Below are positions 7,572 to 16,238 of a stretch of DNA of 64,000 nucleotides, piece after piece; the stretch's first letter is position 1; the number at the start of each line of letters is the position of its first letter. Below the pieces are notes generated by a model. It searched no databases, was not told the origin of the DNA, and was given only the letters and a program-made list of their open reading frames with translations. The position numbers were made by a program, and so were the translations under genes. Origin of the DNA: Pseudomonadota bacterium (GTDB lineage: Bacteria; Pseudomonadota; Alphaproteobacteria; Rickettsiales; UBA3002); assembly GCA_040384265.1 (NCBI GenBank), contig JAZKJM010000002.1:1-64000 (forward strand), written 5' to 3'.

Positions 7572-9069
7572 CAACCCACTGACCGCGATTGATTTCTACA
7601 AGGCCGACCACCGCCGCCAATATCCGGAAGGAACGACCGAGGTCTATTCCAACTTCACCCCGCGCAACAGCCGCCTTGCAAAGGTGTTGCAGGAGACATT
7701 CGATCATCGCGTCGTCTTTTTCGGCCTTCAATATTTCATCAAGGATTTTCTCCAGGAAACATGGGAAGAGCAATTTTTCAAAAAGGATAAAGCAACCGTC
7801 ATCGCTGCCTACAAGCGGCGCATGGACGCCGCGCTCGGCAAAGACACCATCGCGATGGACCACATCGCCGCCCTGCACGATCTGGGCTACCTGCCCATCC
7901 GCATCAAAGCGCTGGAAGAAGGCGTCCGTGTTCCAATGGGCGTGCCCGTGCTCACCATTGTCAACACCCACCCGGATTTCTTCTGGTTAACGAATTATAT
8001 CGAGTCGGTGATTTCCTGCTATTTATGGAAGCCGCTTGTGTCAGCGACCACCGCCTTCGAATATAAACGGCTGCTAACGCACTATGCGATCAAGACCGGC
8101 ATCCCGCTTGATTTTGTGCAATTCCAGGCGCACGACTTTTCCTTCCGTGGCATGTCTGGCCCACAGGACGCCGCGATCAGCGGGGCCGCCCATCTCACCT
8201 GCTTCTGGGGAACCGACACCGTTCCCGCGATTGACTTGCTGGAAGATTATTATGGCGCGGATGCGACAGCCGCCCCCTTAGGCCTTTCCGTACCCGCCAC
8301 CGAGCACTCGGTCATGTGCATGGGCACTATGGAAAACGAGCTTGGCACATTCAAGCGCCTGATTACGGAGCTTTACCCAAGCGGCATCGTCTCCATCGTT
8401 TCCGATACATGGGATTTCTGGAAAGTGGTCAGCGAGTTCACGGTCATCCTGAAGGAAGAAATTCTGGCCCGCGATGGCAAGCTCGTCATCCGTCCCGACA
8501 GTGGCGACCCAGTCCATATTATTTGCGGGAATCCCGAGGCCCCGGTCGGCAGCCCCGAGCATAAAGGCGCCGTAGCATGCTTATGGGATGTGTTTGGCGG
8601 CACCGTTACCGCAACCGGCTATAAGCTGCTGGATTCCCATATCGGCCTTATCTACGGCGATTCCATCACCCTCGAGCGCGCAGAGCGCATTCTGGTAGAG
8701 CTGGAACGCCAGGGATTCGCATCCGGCAACGTCGTCTTTGGCGTCGGCTCGTTCACCTACCAATATGTCACGCGCGATAATTTTGGTTTTGCCATGAAAG
8801 CCACCAGCGGCGTGGTGAACGGCGAGCGGCGCGACATCTTCAAAGACCCCAAAACGGATTCAGGGTTAAAAAAATCCGCCAAAGGATTGCTCCGCGTGGA
8901 GGCCGAAGGCGGCAGCTTCAAACTCTACGACCAGCAATCGACCGAGCAGGAAGCACAAGGGGCCCTGCAACGTGTCTTCGAGAACGGCAAGCTGGTTCGA
9001 GAACACACATTGGATGCGGTCCGCGCCCGCTTGCAGCACGAAGTCCTGACACTCTACCACGGGGCATAG
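7564..9069 (+). CDS. nadV: Nicotinamide phosphoribosyltransferase
   Basis: A 501-residue NAMPT/NadV enzyme converting nicotinamide and PRPP to NMN, the first step of the two-step salvage route to NAD. The family start NNPLTAIDFYKADHRRQYPEGT, the active-site region FQAHDFSFRGMSGPQDA (about 180-195) and the phosphate-binding RPDSGDP (about 310) are all visible. The length is normal for bacterial NadV. It overlaps the prs-like gene by 8 bases and is followed after one base by nrtR, so PRPP supply, NMN synthesis and regulation are in one transcript. Confidence 0.95.
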   Translation: MRNNPLTAIDFYKADHRRQYPEGTTEVYSNFTPRNSRLAKVLQETFDHRVVFFGLQYFIKDFLQETWEEQFFKKDKATVIAAYKRRMDAALGKDTIAMDHIAALHDLGYLPIRIKALEEGVRVPMGVPVLTIVNTHPDFFWLTNYIESVISCYLWKPLVSATTAFEYKRLLTHYAIKTGIPLDFVQFQAHDFSFRGMSGPQDAAISGAAHLTCFWGTDTVPAIDLLEDYYGADATAAPLGLSVPATEHSVMCMGTMENELGTFKRLITELYPSGIVSIVSDTWDFWKVVSEFTVILKEEILARDGKLVIRPDSGDPVHIICGNPEAPVGSPEHKGAVACLWDVFGGTVTATGYKLLDSHIGLIYGDSITLERAERILVELERQGFASGNVVFGVGSFTYQYVTRDNFGFAMKATSGVVNGERRDIFKDPKTDSGLKKSAKGLLRVEAEGGSFKLYDQQSTEQEAQGALQRVFENGKLVREHTLDAVRARLQHEVLTLYHGA

Positions 9070-9070
9070 C

Positions 9071-9817
9071 ATGGCACCGCATCATTCCAGCGAAGAAGCC
9101 TTCCTGAAAGCCTACGATCCATCAGCCTACGAGCGGCCGAGCACGTCGATCGATTGCGTGATCTATACGGTGATGGATAACGCGCTGCAGGTGTTATTGG
9201 TCAAGCGCGCCGAGCACCCCGCCAAAGGGCAATGGTCGCTGGTCGGCGGCTATGTCGACCTTGCCAACGATGCCGATCTGGAAGGAGCCGCCAAACGCAA
9301 ACTGCACGAGAAAACCAGCGTCAAAACCCCCTACCTCGAACAGGTCTGCACCATCGGCAACAACGCACGCGACCCGCGCGGCTGGTCGGTCACCACCGTC
9401 TATTTTGCCTTACTCCCCGCCGACGCCGTGACACTGAAAACCGGGCCCGGCACCGAAGATATCCAATGGGCCAAAGTATCGAACGGGCACGTCGCCATGC
9501 CGCTGGCGTTTGATCATGCGCTGCTGCTGAAGCGCGCCACCCAGCGCTTGCACAACAAGGTTCTTTACACCTCATTGCCCATCTATTTGATGCCAAAGCA
9601 ATTCACCTTGGGTGAATTGCAACAGGTCTATGAAATCATTCTCCAGCATCCCATCGATGGCAAGTCGTTTCGCCGCCGGGTCCTTTGCGCAGATTTCCTG
9701 GAAGCAACCGACCAATTCAAACGCGAAACCAAACGCCCCGCCCGCATTTACCGCAAAACACGAAACGCCCCCCCCCATGCCTTCCAACGCAACATCGAAG
9801 GCATCCGGCAGGAATAA
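9071..9817 (+). CDS. nrtR: NrtR-type Nudix-related transcriptional regulator
   Basis: A 248-residue two-domain protein. It has an N-terminal Nudix fold (about 25-150, with KGQWSLVGGYVDLANDADLE) and a C-terminal winged helix (about 160-245, with FTLGELQQVYEIILQHPIDG and KSFRRRVL). This is the NrtR architecture: the Nudix domain senses ADP-ribose and the winged helix binds operators of NAD genes. The catalytic Nudix box is degenerate here: RKLHEK stands where REXXEE is expected and the first Glu is missing. It is therefore probably a sensor without hydrolase activity. Being last in the prs-like/nadV operon, it should control its own transcript through the palindrome at 6682-6729. Confidence 0.92.
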   Translation: MAPHHSSEEAFLKAYDPSAYERPSTSIDCVIYTVMDNALQVLLVKRAEHPAKGQWSLVGGYVDLANDADLEGAAKRKLHEKTSVKTPYLEQVCTIGNNARDPRGWSVTTVYFALLPADAVTLKTGPGTEDIQWAKVSNGHVAMPLAFDHALLLKRATQRLHNKVLYTSLPIYLMPKQFTLGELQQVYEIILQHPIDGKSFRRRVLCADFLEATDQFKRETKRPARIYRKTRNAPPHAFQRNIEGIRQE

Positions 9818-9828
9818 ACAAAATAGGA

Positions 9829-9839
9829 AAATGGTGGAG
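9829..9839. repeat. Short copy of the tRNA-Ala 3' end (possible att remnant)
   Basis: The 11-mer AAATGGTGGAG here is identical to 11075-11085, which covers the encoded CCA and last acceptor bases of tRNA-Ala. About ten bases further on, TTCGAAC recalls the tRNA T-loop. The two copies flank an AT-rich segment with two genes. This looks like a decayed attachment-site repeat, but 11 bp is short and could be chance. Confidence 0.4.
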
Positions 9840-9948
9840 GGTGGCGGACAAACTTCGAACTATTTAGGCAATTTTCGGGAGGCATTTGACGAGCTGGAAC
9901 GCTGGTGGAACCAGACTTACAGCGATAGTGTGATGTTCCGACGGAGGA

Positions 9949-9970
9949 GTTCTAACAAGTCCAGTAGGGT
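9949..9970. repeat. Inverted repeat, left copy, flanking the Panacea gene pair
   Basis: The 22 bases starting GTTCTAACAAGTCC match the reverse complement of 10906-10927 at 19 of 22 positions. The two copies bracket the two genes between them. A further GTTCTAA core occurs inverted near 11012-11018. This could be a mobile-unit end or a shared regulatory or terminator element. Confidence 0.55.
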
Positions 9971-10061
9971 TGCAGCTTAAATCCAGAATTCTATTGGCTT
10001 TAGAGCAAAAATAATTATAATTGAACTTGACATGATTAATTCTCATGTTCTCAGGGAAACT

Positions 10062-10559
10062 ATGAATTACACGCCTGCACAAATAGCTAACACATTCTTA
10101 TCAAGATACGGAGCAGCTGATGGCATTAGCCACATGAAGCTGCAAAAGCTCGTCTATTGTGTTCATGGTTGGTGGTTAGCTTATCACAATGAAGCACTTG
10201 TAAGTGAGAAGCCCCAAGTTTGGCAATATGGTCCCGTCTTTCCTTCTCTCTATAATGAGCTGAAGGTTTATGGCACAACACCAATCAAAGAGCCTCTAAA
10301 ACCATTCCCGTTTAGTGATGCGGTTCCTATCGTTCCAACTACGGATTCTAACGGCATTCAGCTCATAGATTGGGTATGGGGGCGTTATGGGCATTTGTCA
10401 GCCATGGCACTTTCGGACATGACACATAAGCCCGGAACAGCATGGCGAAAAGTTGCTGAGTCCAGAGATTACCGCGTGCCTCGTGGTTTGCCTTTAGAGG
10501 ATGTTGATGTGCGTGAAGAATTTAACCTCCTCAAAAAAGAATTTGAGGTTCAGGCTTAA
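10062..10559 (+). CDS. Panacea-domain (DUF4065) protein, putative antitoxin
   Basis: A 165-residue protein of the Panacea/SocA/GepA group. Typical features are YTPAQIANTFLSRYG at the start, KLQKLVYCVHGWWLAYHNEALVSE (about 27-50), VWQYGPVFPSLYNELK, and a C-terminal LSDMTHKPGTAW. Panacea domains are known as versatile antitoxins paired with varied toxins, and SocA works as a proteolytic adaptor. The start is set at the ATG after AGGGA; a longer form from 10032 lacks a ribosome-binding site. The stop codon is followed immediately by the ATG of a small membrane protein (TAAATG), giving a two-gene operon. Lower GC than neighbours and the position beside tRNA-Ala suggest transfer. Confidence 0.85.
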   Translation: MNYTPAQIANTFLSRYGAADGISHMKLQKLVYCVHGWWLAYHNEALVSEKPQVWQYGPVFPSLYNELKVYGTTPIKEPLKPFPFSDAVPIVPTTDSNGIQLIDWVWGRYGHLSAMALSDMTHKPGTAWRKVAESRDYRVPRGLPLEDVDVREEFNLLKKEFEVQA

Positions 10560-10901
10560 ATGGGTGTCTACAAGCAACAAGCCATTGACGAACTGAACCT
10601 TGATCGCGACCCAACGCCGGAAGAGGAACAGCAGTTATTTCTCAGCCCAGATGAGAAACGCGAGCACTTACAAAATAGAAAATTAGAAAAAGAAATAGAA
10701 CTTCGAGGGCAATATGCTTGTCGTGCATGGTGGCTTGCATTGGGTTGGGCAGCATTCTCTGGGTTTATAACTCTGCTTCAATTCTGCAAGCCGTATGGCA
10801 AACAATTAGAGCAAGCAGAATTCATAGCAATCGTGGCCACAGCACTAGCAACTATCGTCGCTTTATATGTGCAGGTGGGCAAGGGAATGTTCTCTAAATA
10901 A
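10560..10901 (+). CDS. Small two-helix membrane protein, candidate toxin partner
   Basis: A 113-residue protein I do not recognise by family. The first 65 residues are charged and probably helical (PTPEEEQQLFLSPDEKREHL; KLEKEIELRG). Two hydrophobic helices follow, AWWLALGWAAFSGFITLL and FIAIVATALATIVALYVQV, separated by a short polar loop. It starts directly after the Panacea gene stop with no gap. Some Panacea antitoxins are paired with small membrane-active toxins, so a toxin role is a reasonable inference. It could also be an accessory membrane anchor. Confidence 0.7.
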   Translation: MGVYKQQAIDELNLDRDPTPEEEQQLFLSPDEKREHLQNRKLEKEIELRGQYACRAWWLALGWAAFSGFITLLQFCKPYGKQLEQAEFIAIVATALATIVALYVQVGKGMFSK

Positions 10902-10905
10902 TATT

Positions 10906-10927
10906 ACCCAACCGGACTTCTTAGAAC
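10906..10927. repeat. Inverted repeat, right copy, flanking the Panacea gene pair
   Basis: This is the reverse-complement partner of 9949-9970 (19 of 22 positions). It begins five bases after the stop codon of the membrane protein gene. Confidence 0.55.
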
Positions 10928-11077
10928 TTTCGTTCGAACTGCCTCAAAGCAACGGCAGCTCTAGCGTTGCGCCATTTTAGTGCTGGCACGCTAGTCACGC
11001 TGACGGAACAATTTAGAACTATCGGAAGGTGGCGCTGAGGCGCGGATTTTCTGGGTTTTTTAGGGGTCTAAAAGAAA

Positions 11078-11153
11078 TGGTGGAGCTTAACGGAGTCGAA
11101 CCGTTGACCTCTTCCATGCCATGGAAGCGCTCTACCAGCTGAGCTAAAGCCCC
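11078..11153 (-). tRNA. tRNA-Ala (anticodon GGC)
   Basis: The minus strand gives acceptor GGGGCTT paired with AAGCTCC, a D-arm TAGCTCAGCTGGTAGAGC, an anticodon loop ATGGCAT (GGC, alanine), a T-loop GTTCGACTC and an encoded CCA (11078-11080). The 3' end faces the AT-rich Panacea segment. Confidence 0.95.
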
Positions 11154-11212
11154 ACATTTCCATGCGGATGAGGGTATCTAGTGGGTTTCGTGGCGTTTGG
11201 CAAGCGCGGTTT

Positions 11213-12262
11213 TTAGGCTGCCAACGACTTGTTATCAATCACGAAACGGTAGCGCACATCGCTCTTCAGCATGCGCTCGTAGGCCTCGTTGATTTTCTGG
11301 ATACTGATCAGCTCAATCTCCGAAACAATGCCGTGTTTACCGCAGAAATCCAGCATCTCCTGCGTTTCCTTGATGCCGCCGATCAGCGAGCCCGACAGGC
11401 TCTTGCGGCCCATGATGAGCGAGAACATCGCCAGCTCCGTCGGTTTTTCCGGCGCGCCGACGACCGTCATCTGCCCATCGCGCTTGAGCAGCGCGAGATA
11501 GGCATTCACATCATACGGCGCGGAAATGGTCGAGAGCAGGAAGTCGAAGCTGCCCGCATGCTTGGCCATATCCGCCGCATCTTTGGAGACGATGATATCC
11601 GTCGCGCCGAGTTTTTGCGCATCCGCGCGCTTGCTCGGGCTGGTGGTGATGACATAGGTCTCCGCACCAAATGCGGCGGCGAATTTCACCCCCATATGGC
11701 CCAACCCGCCAAGGCCGACCACGCCCACTTTATGCCCCTTGCCCACCTTCCAGTGGCGCAGCGGCGAATAGGTGGTGATGCCCGCGCACAGCAGCGGTGC
11801 CACCGCCGCCAGCTCAAGGTTTTTGGGCACGTTCAGCACAAACTCTTCGTTGACCACGATCTTGTCGGCATACCCACCATAGGTTTTCGTCACCGTGTCG
11901 CGCAGCACGCCGTTATAGGTGCCGCTGAAGCCGTTTTCGCAATATTGCTCGACCCCCTCATCGCACGACGCGCAAGCCTTGCAGGACGCCACCATGCAAC
12001 CCACCCCGACCACATCACCAACTTTAAATTTCTTTACCTTCTCGCCCACTTGCGTAACACGGCCAACGATTTCATGGCCCGGCACCATCGGGAACATGCT
12101 GCCGCCCCACTCGTCGCGCGCCTGATGAATATCCGAATGGCAAACGCCGCAATAATCGATAGCGATCAGCACATCCTGCGCACCAACCGCGCGATGCTCG
12201 AAATGGAATGGCTTAAGCGGGGTTTGCGCGTCATAGGCGGCAAATGCGTTGGTCGGGATCAT
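11213..12262 (-). CDS. NAD(P)-dependent zinc alcohol dehydrogenase (YahK/cinnamyl-type)
   Basis: A 349-residue medium-chain zinc alcohol dehydrogenase. The catalytic zinc region CGVCHSD (about 40) and GHEIVG (about 62) and the structural zinc Cys cluster CMVASCKACASCDEG (about 90-105) are intact. The nucleotide-binding GVVGLGGLGHMGVKFA is at about 175-190. This pattern fits the NADPH-preferring aldehyde reductases such as YahK. The start follows a CAGGAG box; the upstream part of the frame is not conserved-looking. It stands alone, between tRNA-Ala and an unrelated gene on the same strand. Confidence 0.92.
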   Translation of the reverse strand: MIPTNAFAAYDAQTPLKPFHFEHRAVGAQDVLIAIDYCGVCHSDIHQARDEWGGSMFPMVPGHEIVGRVTQVGEKVKKFKVGDVVGVGCMVASCKACASCDEGVEQYCENGFSGTYNGVLRDTVTKTYGGYADKIVVNEEFVLNVPKNLELAAVAPLLCAGITTYSPLRHWKVGKGHKVGVVGLGGLGHMGVKFAAAFGAETYVITTSPSKRADAQKLGATDIIVSKDAADMAKHAGSFDFLLSTISAPYDVNAYLALLKRDGQMTVVGAPEKPTELAMFSLIMGRKSLSGSLIGGIKETQEMLDFCGKHGIVSEIELISIQKINEAYERMLKSDVRYRFVIDNKSLAA

Positions 12263-12347
12263 GGCGAGCTCCTGAGTGAACGGGGATACACCACGCCTAC
12301 AGCCCCCTGCCCGCCCATGCAAATGAACTCTTCGTTACCCTGCCCGG

Positions 12348-13199
12348 CTAGACGTTTTTTTGCGTTGGCTTGGCGGATGCGAAGCGGCCATTCGCCGTCA
12401 CCGCCGCGCGAATATCGGATGGGTCGATCGCCTGATTCGTGTGCACCCGAATATCAATCTGAAGCAGTGTGCGGGCGAAGTCCGGGCCGATCACCCCTTT
12501 ATCGACAGCAAGGCCAAAGGCTTTCTGAAACGCCTGCAGTCCGGCATTGGTGATATTGCCCGGATCAATCTGGGCGGGTTTTTCATCGCTGCCAATCAGC
12601 AGTGCTTTCAACACCGCCTGCTCCTGCGGGGTATAATTGCCCGTGACCGGTTGCGTTTGCACCGTATCTTTCAACGCATACAGGATGCGCCGCACCCGAT
12701 CAAATGCTGCACCGGCGCGCATTTTTTCCGCATTGCGCGGATCGAACGGGTTCGCTTCATAGCGCTGCAACTCGCAGGGGTTGAATTTGCCACCCAGATA
12801 GCCGACGTCGTTTTCGCCCAGCACCGTTTGCATCACGTCGCTGCCATAGCCGTAGCCGACGCGATTATGGGCCTGCAATATGTTCAGCGTATGCGCGCCA
12901 ACCTTGCCATCCGCACCAAGGCTGAACTGCGTCTGATAGAGCCGCAACGCCTTGCCCAACAGCGGGCGGTCGGTAATCGTGTCATCGTTGGCATCGGTCA
13001 AGCGCAGCGTTTCGCCTGCTTTCAGGCCCAAAGCTTTGTTCGCAGTTTTTTTGGCATCGCCGGTGAGCGTGTTGAAATAGCATGCCAGCGCGCTGGCAAT
13101 TTCCCGGCGCGCCGGTTCATGGGCTTTCGAGCTGCTATCGATGGCGATGACAATGCCTTGGGCGACAAGATCGCTGGCGGTTTGGAGGGTGTTCAGCAC
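12348..13199 (-). CDS. Hypothetical protein with two peptidoglycan-binding-like modules
   Basis: A 283-residue protein starting at GTG, with no signal peptide or membrane helix. Two segments resemble PG_binding_1 modules, each a helix followed by a DGxxGxxT-type turn: LRLYQTQFSLGADGKVGAHT (about 103) and LQAFQKAFGLAVDKGVIGPD (about 225). A region with CELQRYEANPFDPRNAEKMR lies between them. No enzyme domain is visible. It may be a phage-derived or cell-wall-associated protein, but the function is unknown. It lies between the alcohol dehydrogenase and lepA, all on the minus strand. Confidence 0.7.
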   Translation of the reverse strand: MLNTLQTASDLVAQGIVIAIDSSSKAHEPARREIASALACYFNTLTGDAKKTANKALGLKAGETLRLTDANDDTITDRPLLGKALRLYQTQFSLGADGKVGAHTLNILQAHNRVGYGYGSDVMQTVLGENDVGYLGGKFNPCELQRYEANPFDPRNAEKMRAGAAFDRVRRILYALKDTVQTQPVTGNYTPQEQAVLKALLIGSDEKPAQIDPGNITNAGLQAFQKAFGLAVDKGVIGPDFARTLLQIDIRVHTNQAIDPSDIRAAVTANGRFASAKPTQKNV

Positions 13200-13338
13200 G
13201 GTATCTTTTCCATAGTGAAAGAGTGATCGTTAGCGTTCAATCTACACGATAGCGCAGCTGAGAAGCGTGAAAGTTTTATGACAGTGCCGCATCGGAAGCA
13301 TCAATAATGATTGTTTTTCAATCACAAGCCGCAATCGG

Positions 13339-15141
13339 CTATTCGTCACCCATCTTCAGCGCCGCGATGAACGCGCCTTGCGGGATCTCCACATTGCCCA
13401 CCTGGCGCATGCGTTTCTTACCCTTTTTCTGCTTATCAAGCAGCTTGCGTTTGCGGCTGATATCGCCGCCATAGCATTTCGCGGTGACGTCTTTGCGCAT
13501 CGCTGAAATGGTCTCGCGGGCGATCACTTTGCCGCCGATCGCCGCCTGAATCGCAATCTGGAACAGATGTTTGGGAATCAAATCCTTCAACCGCCCACAC
13601 AGCGCGCGCCCGCGCGGATCCGCTTGGCTGCGGTGCACGATCATCGACAGCGCATCCACCGGCTCGGCATTCACCAGGATGGAAACCTTGACGAGATCCG
13701 CCTCCTTGTAATGGTCGATATGGTATTCAAAGCTCGCATACCCCTTGGAGCCGGATTTCAGGCGGTCATAGAAATCGAACACCACTTCGTTGAGCGGCAA
13801 TTTATATTCAACCAGCGCCCGCGTGCCGACATAGGTCAGGTTCACCTGAATGCCGCGCTTCTCGGTGCACAGTGCCAACACGTTGCCCAGATATTCATCC
13901 GGCACAAAAATCGTCGCGTGGATCCACGGCTCTTCCATCATCTTGATGAGGGTGGGATCCGGATAATCCGCCGGGTTGTGCAGCTCCACCACCTTGTCGT
14001 TTTGCATCGTCATTTTATAGACCACGCTCGGCGCGGTGGTGATGAGGTCGAGGTTGAACTCGCGCTCCAGCCGCTCCTGAATAATCTCCAGATGCAGCAA
14101 GCCAAGGAAGCCACACCGGAAGCCGAAGCCAAGCGCCGTCGAGCTTTCGGTTTCAAAGCTGAAGCTGGCATCGTTCAGCCGCAATTTGGCGAGCGAATCC
14201 TTGAGCATTTCAAAGTCCGAGGATTCCGCCGGATAGAGCCCGCAGAACACCACCGGCTGCACCGGCTTGAACCCGGCAAGCGGCTCGGCCGCCTGATTTT
14301 TCTCGTCCGTGATCGTGTCACCGACATTGCATTCCTCGACCAGCTTGATTCCGGTCTGGATGAACCCCACCTCGCCCGGCCCGATGCTCAGCGTCGGCAC
14401 CTTCTTGGGCGTGAAGAACCCGGCCGATTCCACCGTCTGGGTGATGCCCGCATTCATAAACCGAATCTTCTGGCCCTTGCGGATCGTGCCTTCCATGACG
14501 CGGATCAGAATCACCACGCCCAGATACGTATCGTACCAGCTATCCACCAGCAGCGCCTTCAGCGGTGCCTCGGCATCGCCTTTGGGGTGCGGGATGCGGG
14601 TCACGATCGCTTCCAGCAAATCCGGAATGCCGATGCCGCTTTTAGCCGACACATGCAGCGCGTCGCTGGTGTCGATGCCGATCATATCCTCCACCTGCTG
14701 CGCCACGCGCTCAGGCTCCGCCGCCGGCAGGTCGATCTTGTTCAACACCGGAACGATCTCGTTATTATTATCAATCGCCTGATAGACGTTGGCGAGCGTC
14801 TGCGCTTCCACACCCTGGGATGCATCCACCACCAGCAGCGAGCCCTCACAGGCGGCGAGGCACCGGCTCACCTCATAGGCAAAATCCACATGGCCGGGCG
14901 TATCCATCAGGTTGAGGATATAGGTCTTACCGTCTTTCGCCGTGTAATTCAGCCGCACCGTCTGCGACTTAATGGTGATGCCGCGTTCCTTCTCGATATC
15001 CATGTTATCGAGCATCTGCGCATGCATATCGCGCAGTTCCACCGCAAAACAGGCCTGGATCAGCCGGTCGGCCAAGGTGGATTTTCCATGGTCGATATGG
15101 GCAATGATCGAGAAGTTGCGGATGAGCGTAATGTCAGTCAT
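13339..15141 (-). CDS. lepA: Elongation factor 4 (LepA)
   Basis: A 600-residue ribosome-associated GTPase. The G-domain motifs are [13 protein letters not shown] (G1, about 13), DTPGHVDF (G3, about 80) and NKIDLP (G4, about 134). The LepA-specific C-terminal domain ends in [21 protein letters not shown], which contacts the ribosome. The length is as expected. LepA acts on initiation or back-translocation under stress. It appears as a single gene here, with a long repeat-bearing intergenic region upstream. Confidence 0.98.
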   Translation of the reverse strand: MTDITLIRNFSIIAHIDHGKSTLADRLIQACFAVELRDMHAQMLDNMDIEKERGITIKSQTVRLNYTAKDGKTYILNLMDTPGHVDFAYEVSRCLAACEGSLLVVDASQGVEAQTLANVYQAIDNNNEIVPVLNKIDLPAAEPERVAQQVEDMIGIDTSDALHVSAKSGIGIPDLLEAIVTRIPHPKGDAEAPLKALLVDSWYDTYLGVVILIRVMEGTIRKGQKIRFMNAGITQTVESAGFFTPKKVPTLSIGPGEVGFIQTGIKLVEECNVGDTITDEKNQAAEPLAGFKPVQPVVFCGLYPAESSDFEMLKDSLAKLRLNDASFSFETESSTALGFGFRCGFLGLLHLEIIQERLEREFNLDLITTAPSVVYKMTMQNDKVVELHNPADYPDPTLIKMMEEPWIHATIFVPDEYLGNVLALCTEKRGIQVNLTYVGTRALVEYKLPLNEVVFDFYDRLKSGSKGYASFEYHIDHYKEADLVKVSILVNAEPVDALSMIVHRSQADPRGRALCGRLKDLIPKHLFQIAIQAAIGGKVIARETISAMRKDVTAKCYGGDISRKRKLLDKQKKGKKRMRQVGNVEIPQGAFIAALKMGDE

Positions 15142-15615
15142 GCGCGGCTTTTAGGCAGTTTCACGCCCGCTGGCAAGTGTTGTTCGAAGCATGTGCCAGA
15201 TTACTGGGTGCTGAGTGCTAGGTGCTGGGGGGGGGGTGCCGTCATGCAGATATCACACCATCTAGTCCCCTCTCCCGCCTGCGGGAGAGGGCTAGGGTGA
15301 GGGGCGCGCGAAGCGCAAGCAAAAACCCGGTGAGGGAAACGCGAGCGGCAGCGAGTCCATACTCCCATACGCAACAGATCGCTAACGCGCCGTCGCCTCG
15401 CGGCGACACCCCCTCACCCAGCTACGGCTAAGCGGCTCACGCCGCCAAGCCTGCGCAACCCTCTCCCTGCAGGGAGAGGGAAAGAGGGCGAGAGCCATGC
15501 CCAATATACGGGTGACTGGCTCCCCCAACATGAATGAATTGTAATCCCAAAGTAATGGCAAAATTTTCTGGCTGCGCTACAACGGCTCCATTCAACCTAC
15601 TCACGGAGTTTCCCC
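15142..15615. repeat. 474-bp intergenic region with CCCTCTCCC palindromes
   Basis: No gene is seen here. Two strong hairpin sequences are present: 15268-15291 (CCCTCTCCCGC and its complement, 2-base loop) and 15459-15480, an exact palindrome CCCTCTCCCTGC... of the same family. Both carry a nearby GTGAGGG or CCCTCAC flank in opposite orientation, so the pair forms a larger inverted structure of about 220 bp. Such CCCTCTCCC elements are common dispersed intergenic repeats in Proteobacteria. The YceI promoter should lie in the last 100 bases. Confidence 0.7.
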
Positions 15616-16236
15616 ATGCGTCGTCACCTCATCGCCACCGCCCTTGCCACCGCCCTCATCGCCAGCACCACCGGTGCGCTGGCGGCGTACACCGCCCCTG
15701 CCACCACGCTGACCGGCGTCACCTCGGGCAACTACACGGTGGATGGATCGCATACCAACGTGCTGTTCAACCTCACCCATATGGGCTTCTCGCGCTATTA
15801 TGGCCGCTTCAACAAAGTGGATGGCACCCTGAAATTCGATGCCGCCAATCCCGAGAAAAGCACGCTCGCCATCACCATCGATGCTGCCAGCGTCGACACC
15901 AATAACGCCAAGCTCGAAGAGGAGCTGAAAGGCGCCCAGTGGTTTGATGCCGCGAAATTCCCGACCATCACCTTCACCAGCACCAGCGTGAAAAAACTGA
16001 CCGACACCACCGGCCAGGTGAGCGGCAACCTCACCCTGCACGGCGTCACCAAGCCGGTTACGCTCAGCGTCACCTTCAATGGCGCGGGTAAAAACCCGAT
16101 CATGGGCGCAGAGCAACTCGGCTTCAGCGCCACCGCCGCCATCAAACGCTCGGATTTCGGCGTCAGCCAATATGTGCCCATGGTGGGTGACGATGTGACC
16201 CTCACCATCGAATCCGAACTGCATCTCGCCAAATAA
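15616..16236 (+). CDS. YceI-family periplasmic protein (first copy)
   Basis: A 206-residue exported lipocalin-like protein. A signal peptide (about 1-23, ending TGALA) precedes the YceI domain with GNYTVDGSHTNVLFNLTHMG, FDAANPEKSTLAITIDAASV and the conserved W-F-D-A-A-K-F-P-T segment. YceI proteins bind isoprenoid chains such as polyprenol or ubiquinone. The ATG follows CACGGAG. The cytochrome b561 gene starts three bases after its stop, making a YceI-cytochrome-YceI operon. Confidence 0.93.
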   Translation: MRRHLIATALATALIASTTGALAAYTAPATTLTGVTSGNYTVDGSHTNVLFNLTHMGFSRYYGRFNKVDGTLKFDAANPEKSTLAITIDAASVDTNNAKLEEELKGAQWFDAAKFPTITFTSTSVKKLTDTTGQVSGNLTLHGVTKPVTLSVTFNGAGKNPIMGAEQLGFSATAAIKRSDFGVSQYVPMVGDDVTLTIESELHLAK

Positions 16237-16238
16237 CC

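Noticed and set aside
9864-10082. 72-codon minus-strand frame upstream of the Panacea gene
   Set aside because: No ribosome-binding site; it runs across the inverted repeat and the promoter region of the Panacea pair.
13567-15300. 577-codon plus-strand frame opposite lepA
   Set aside because: The His/Arg/Gln-rich translation is typical of antisense frames in GC-rich DNA; lepA on the other strand is certain.
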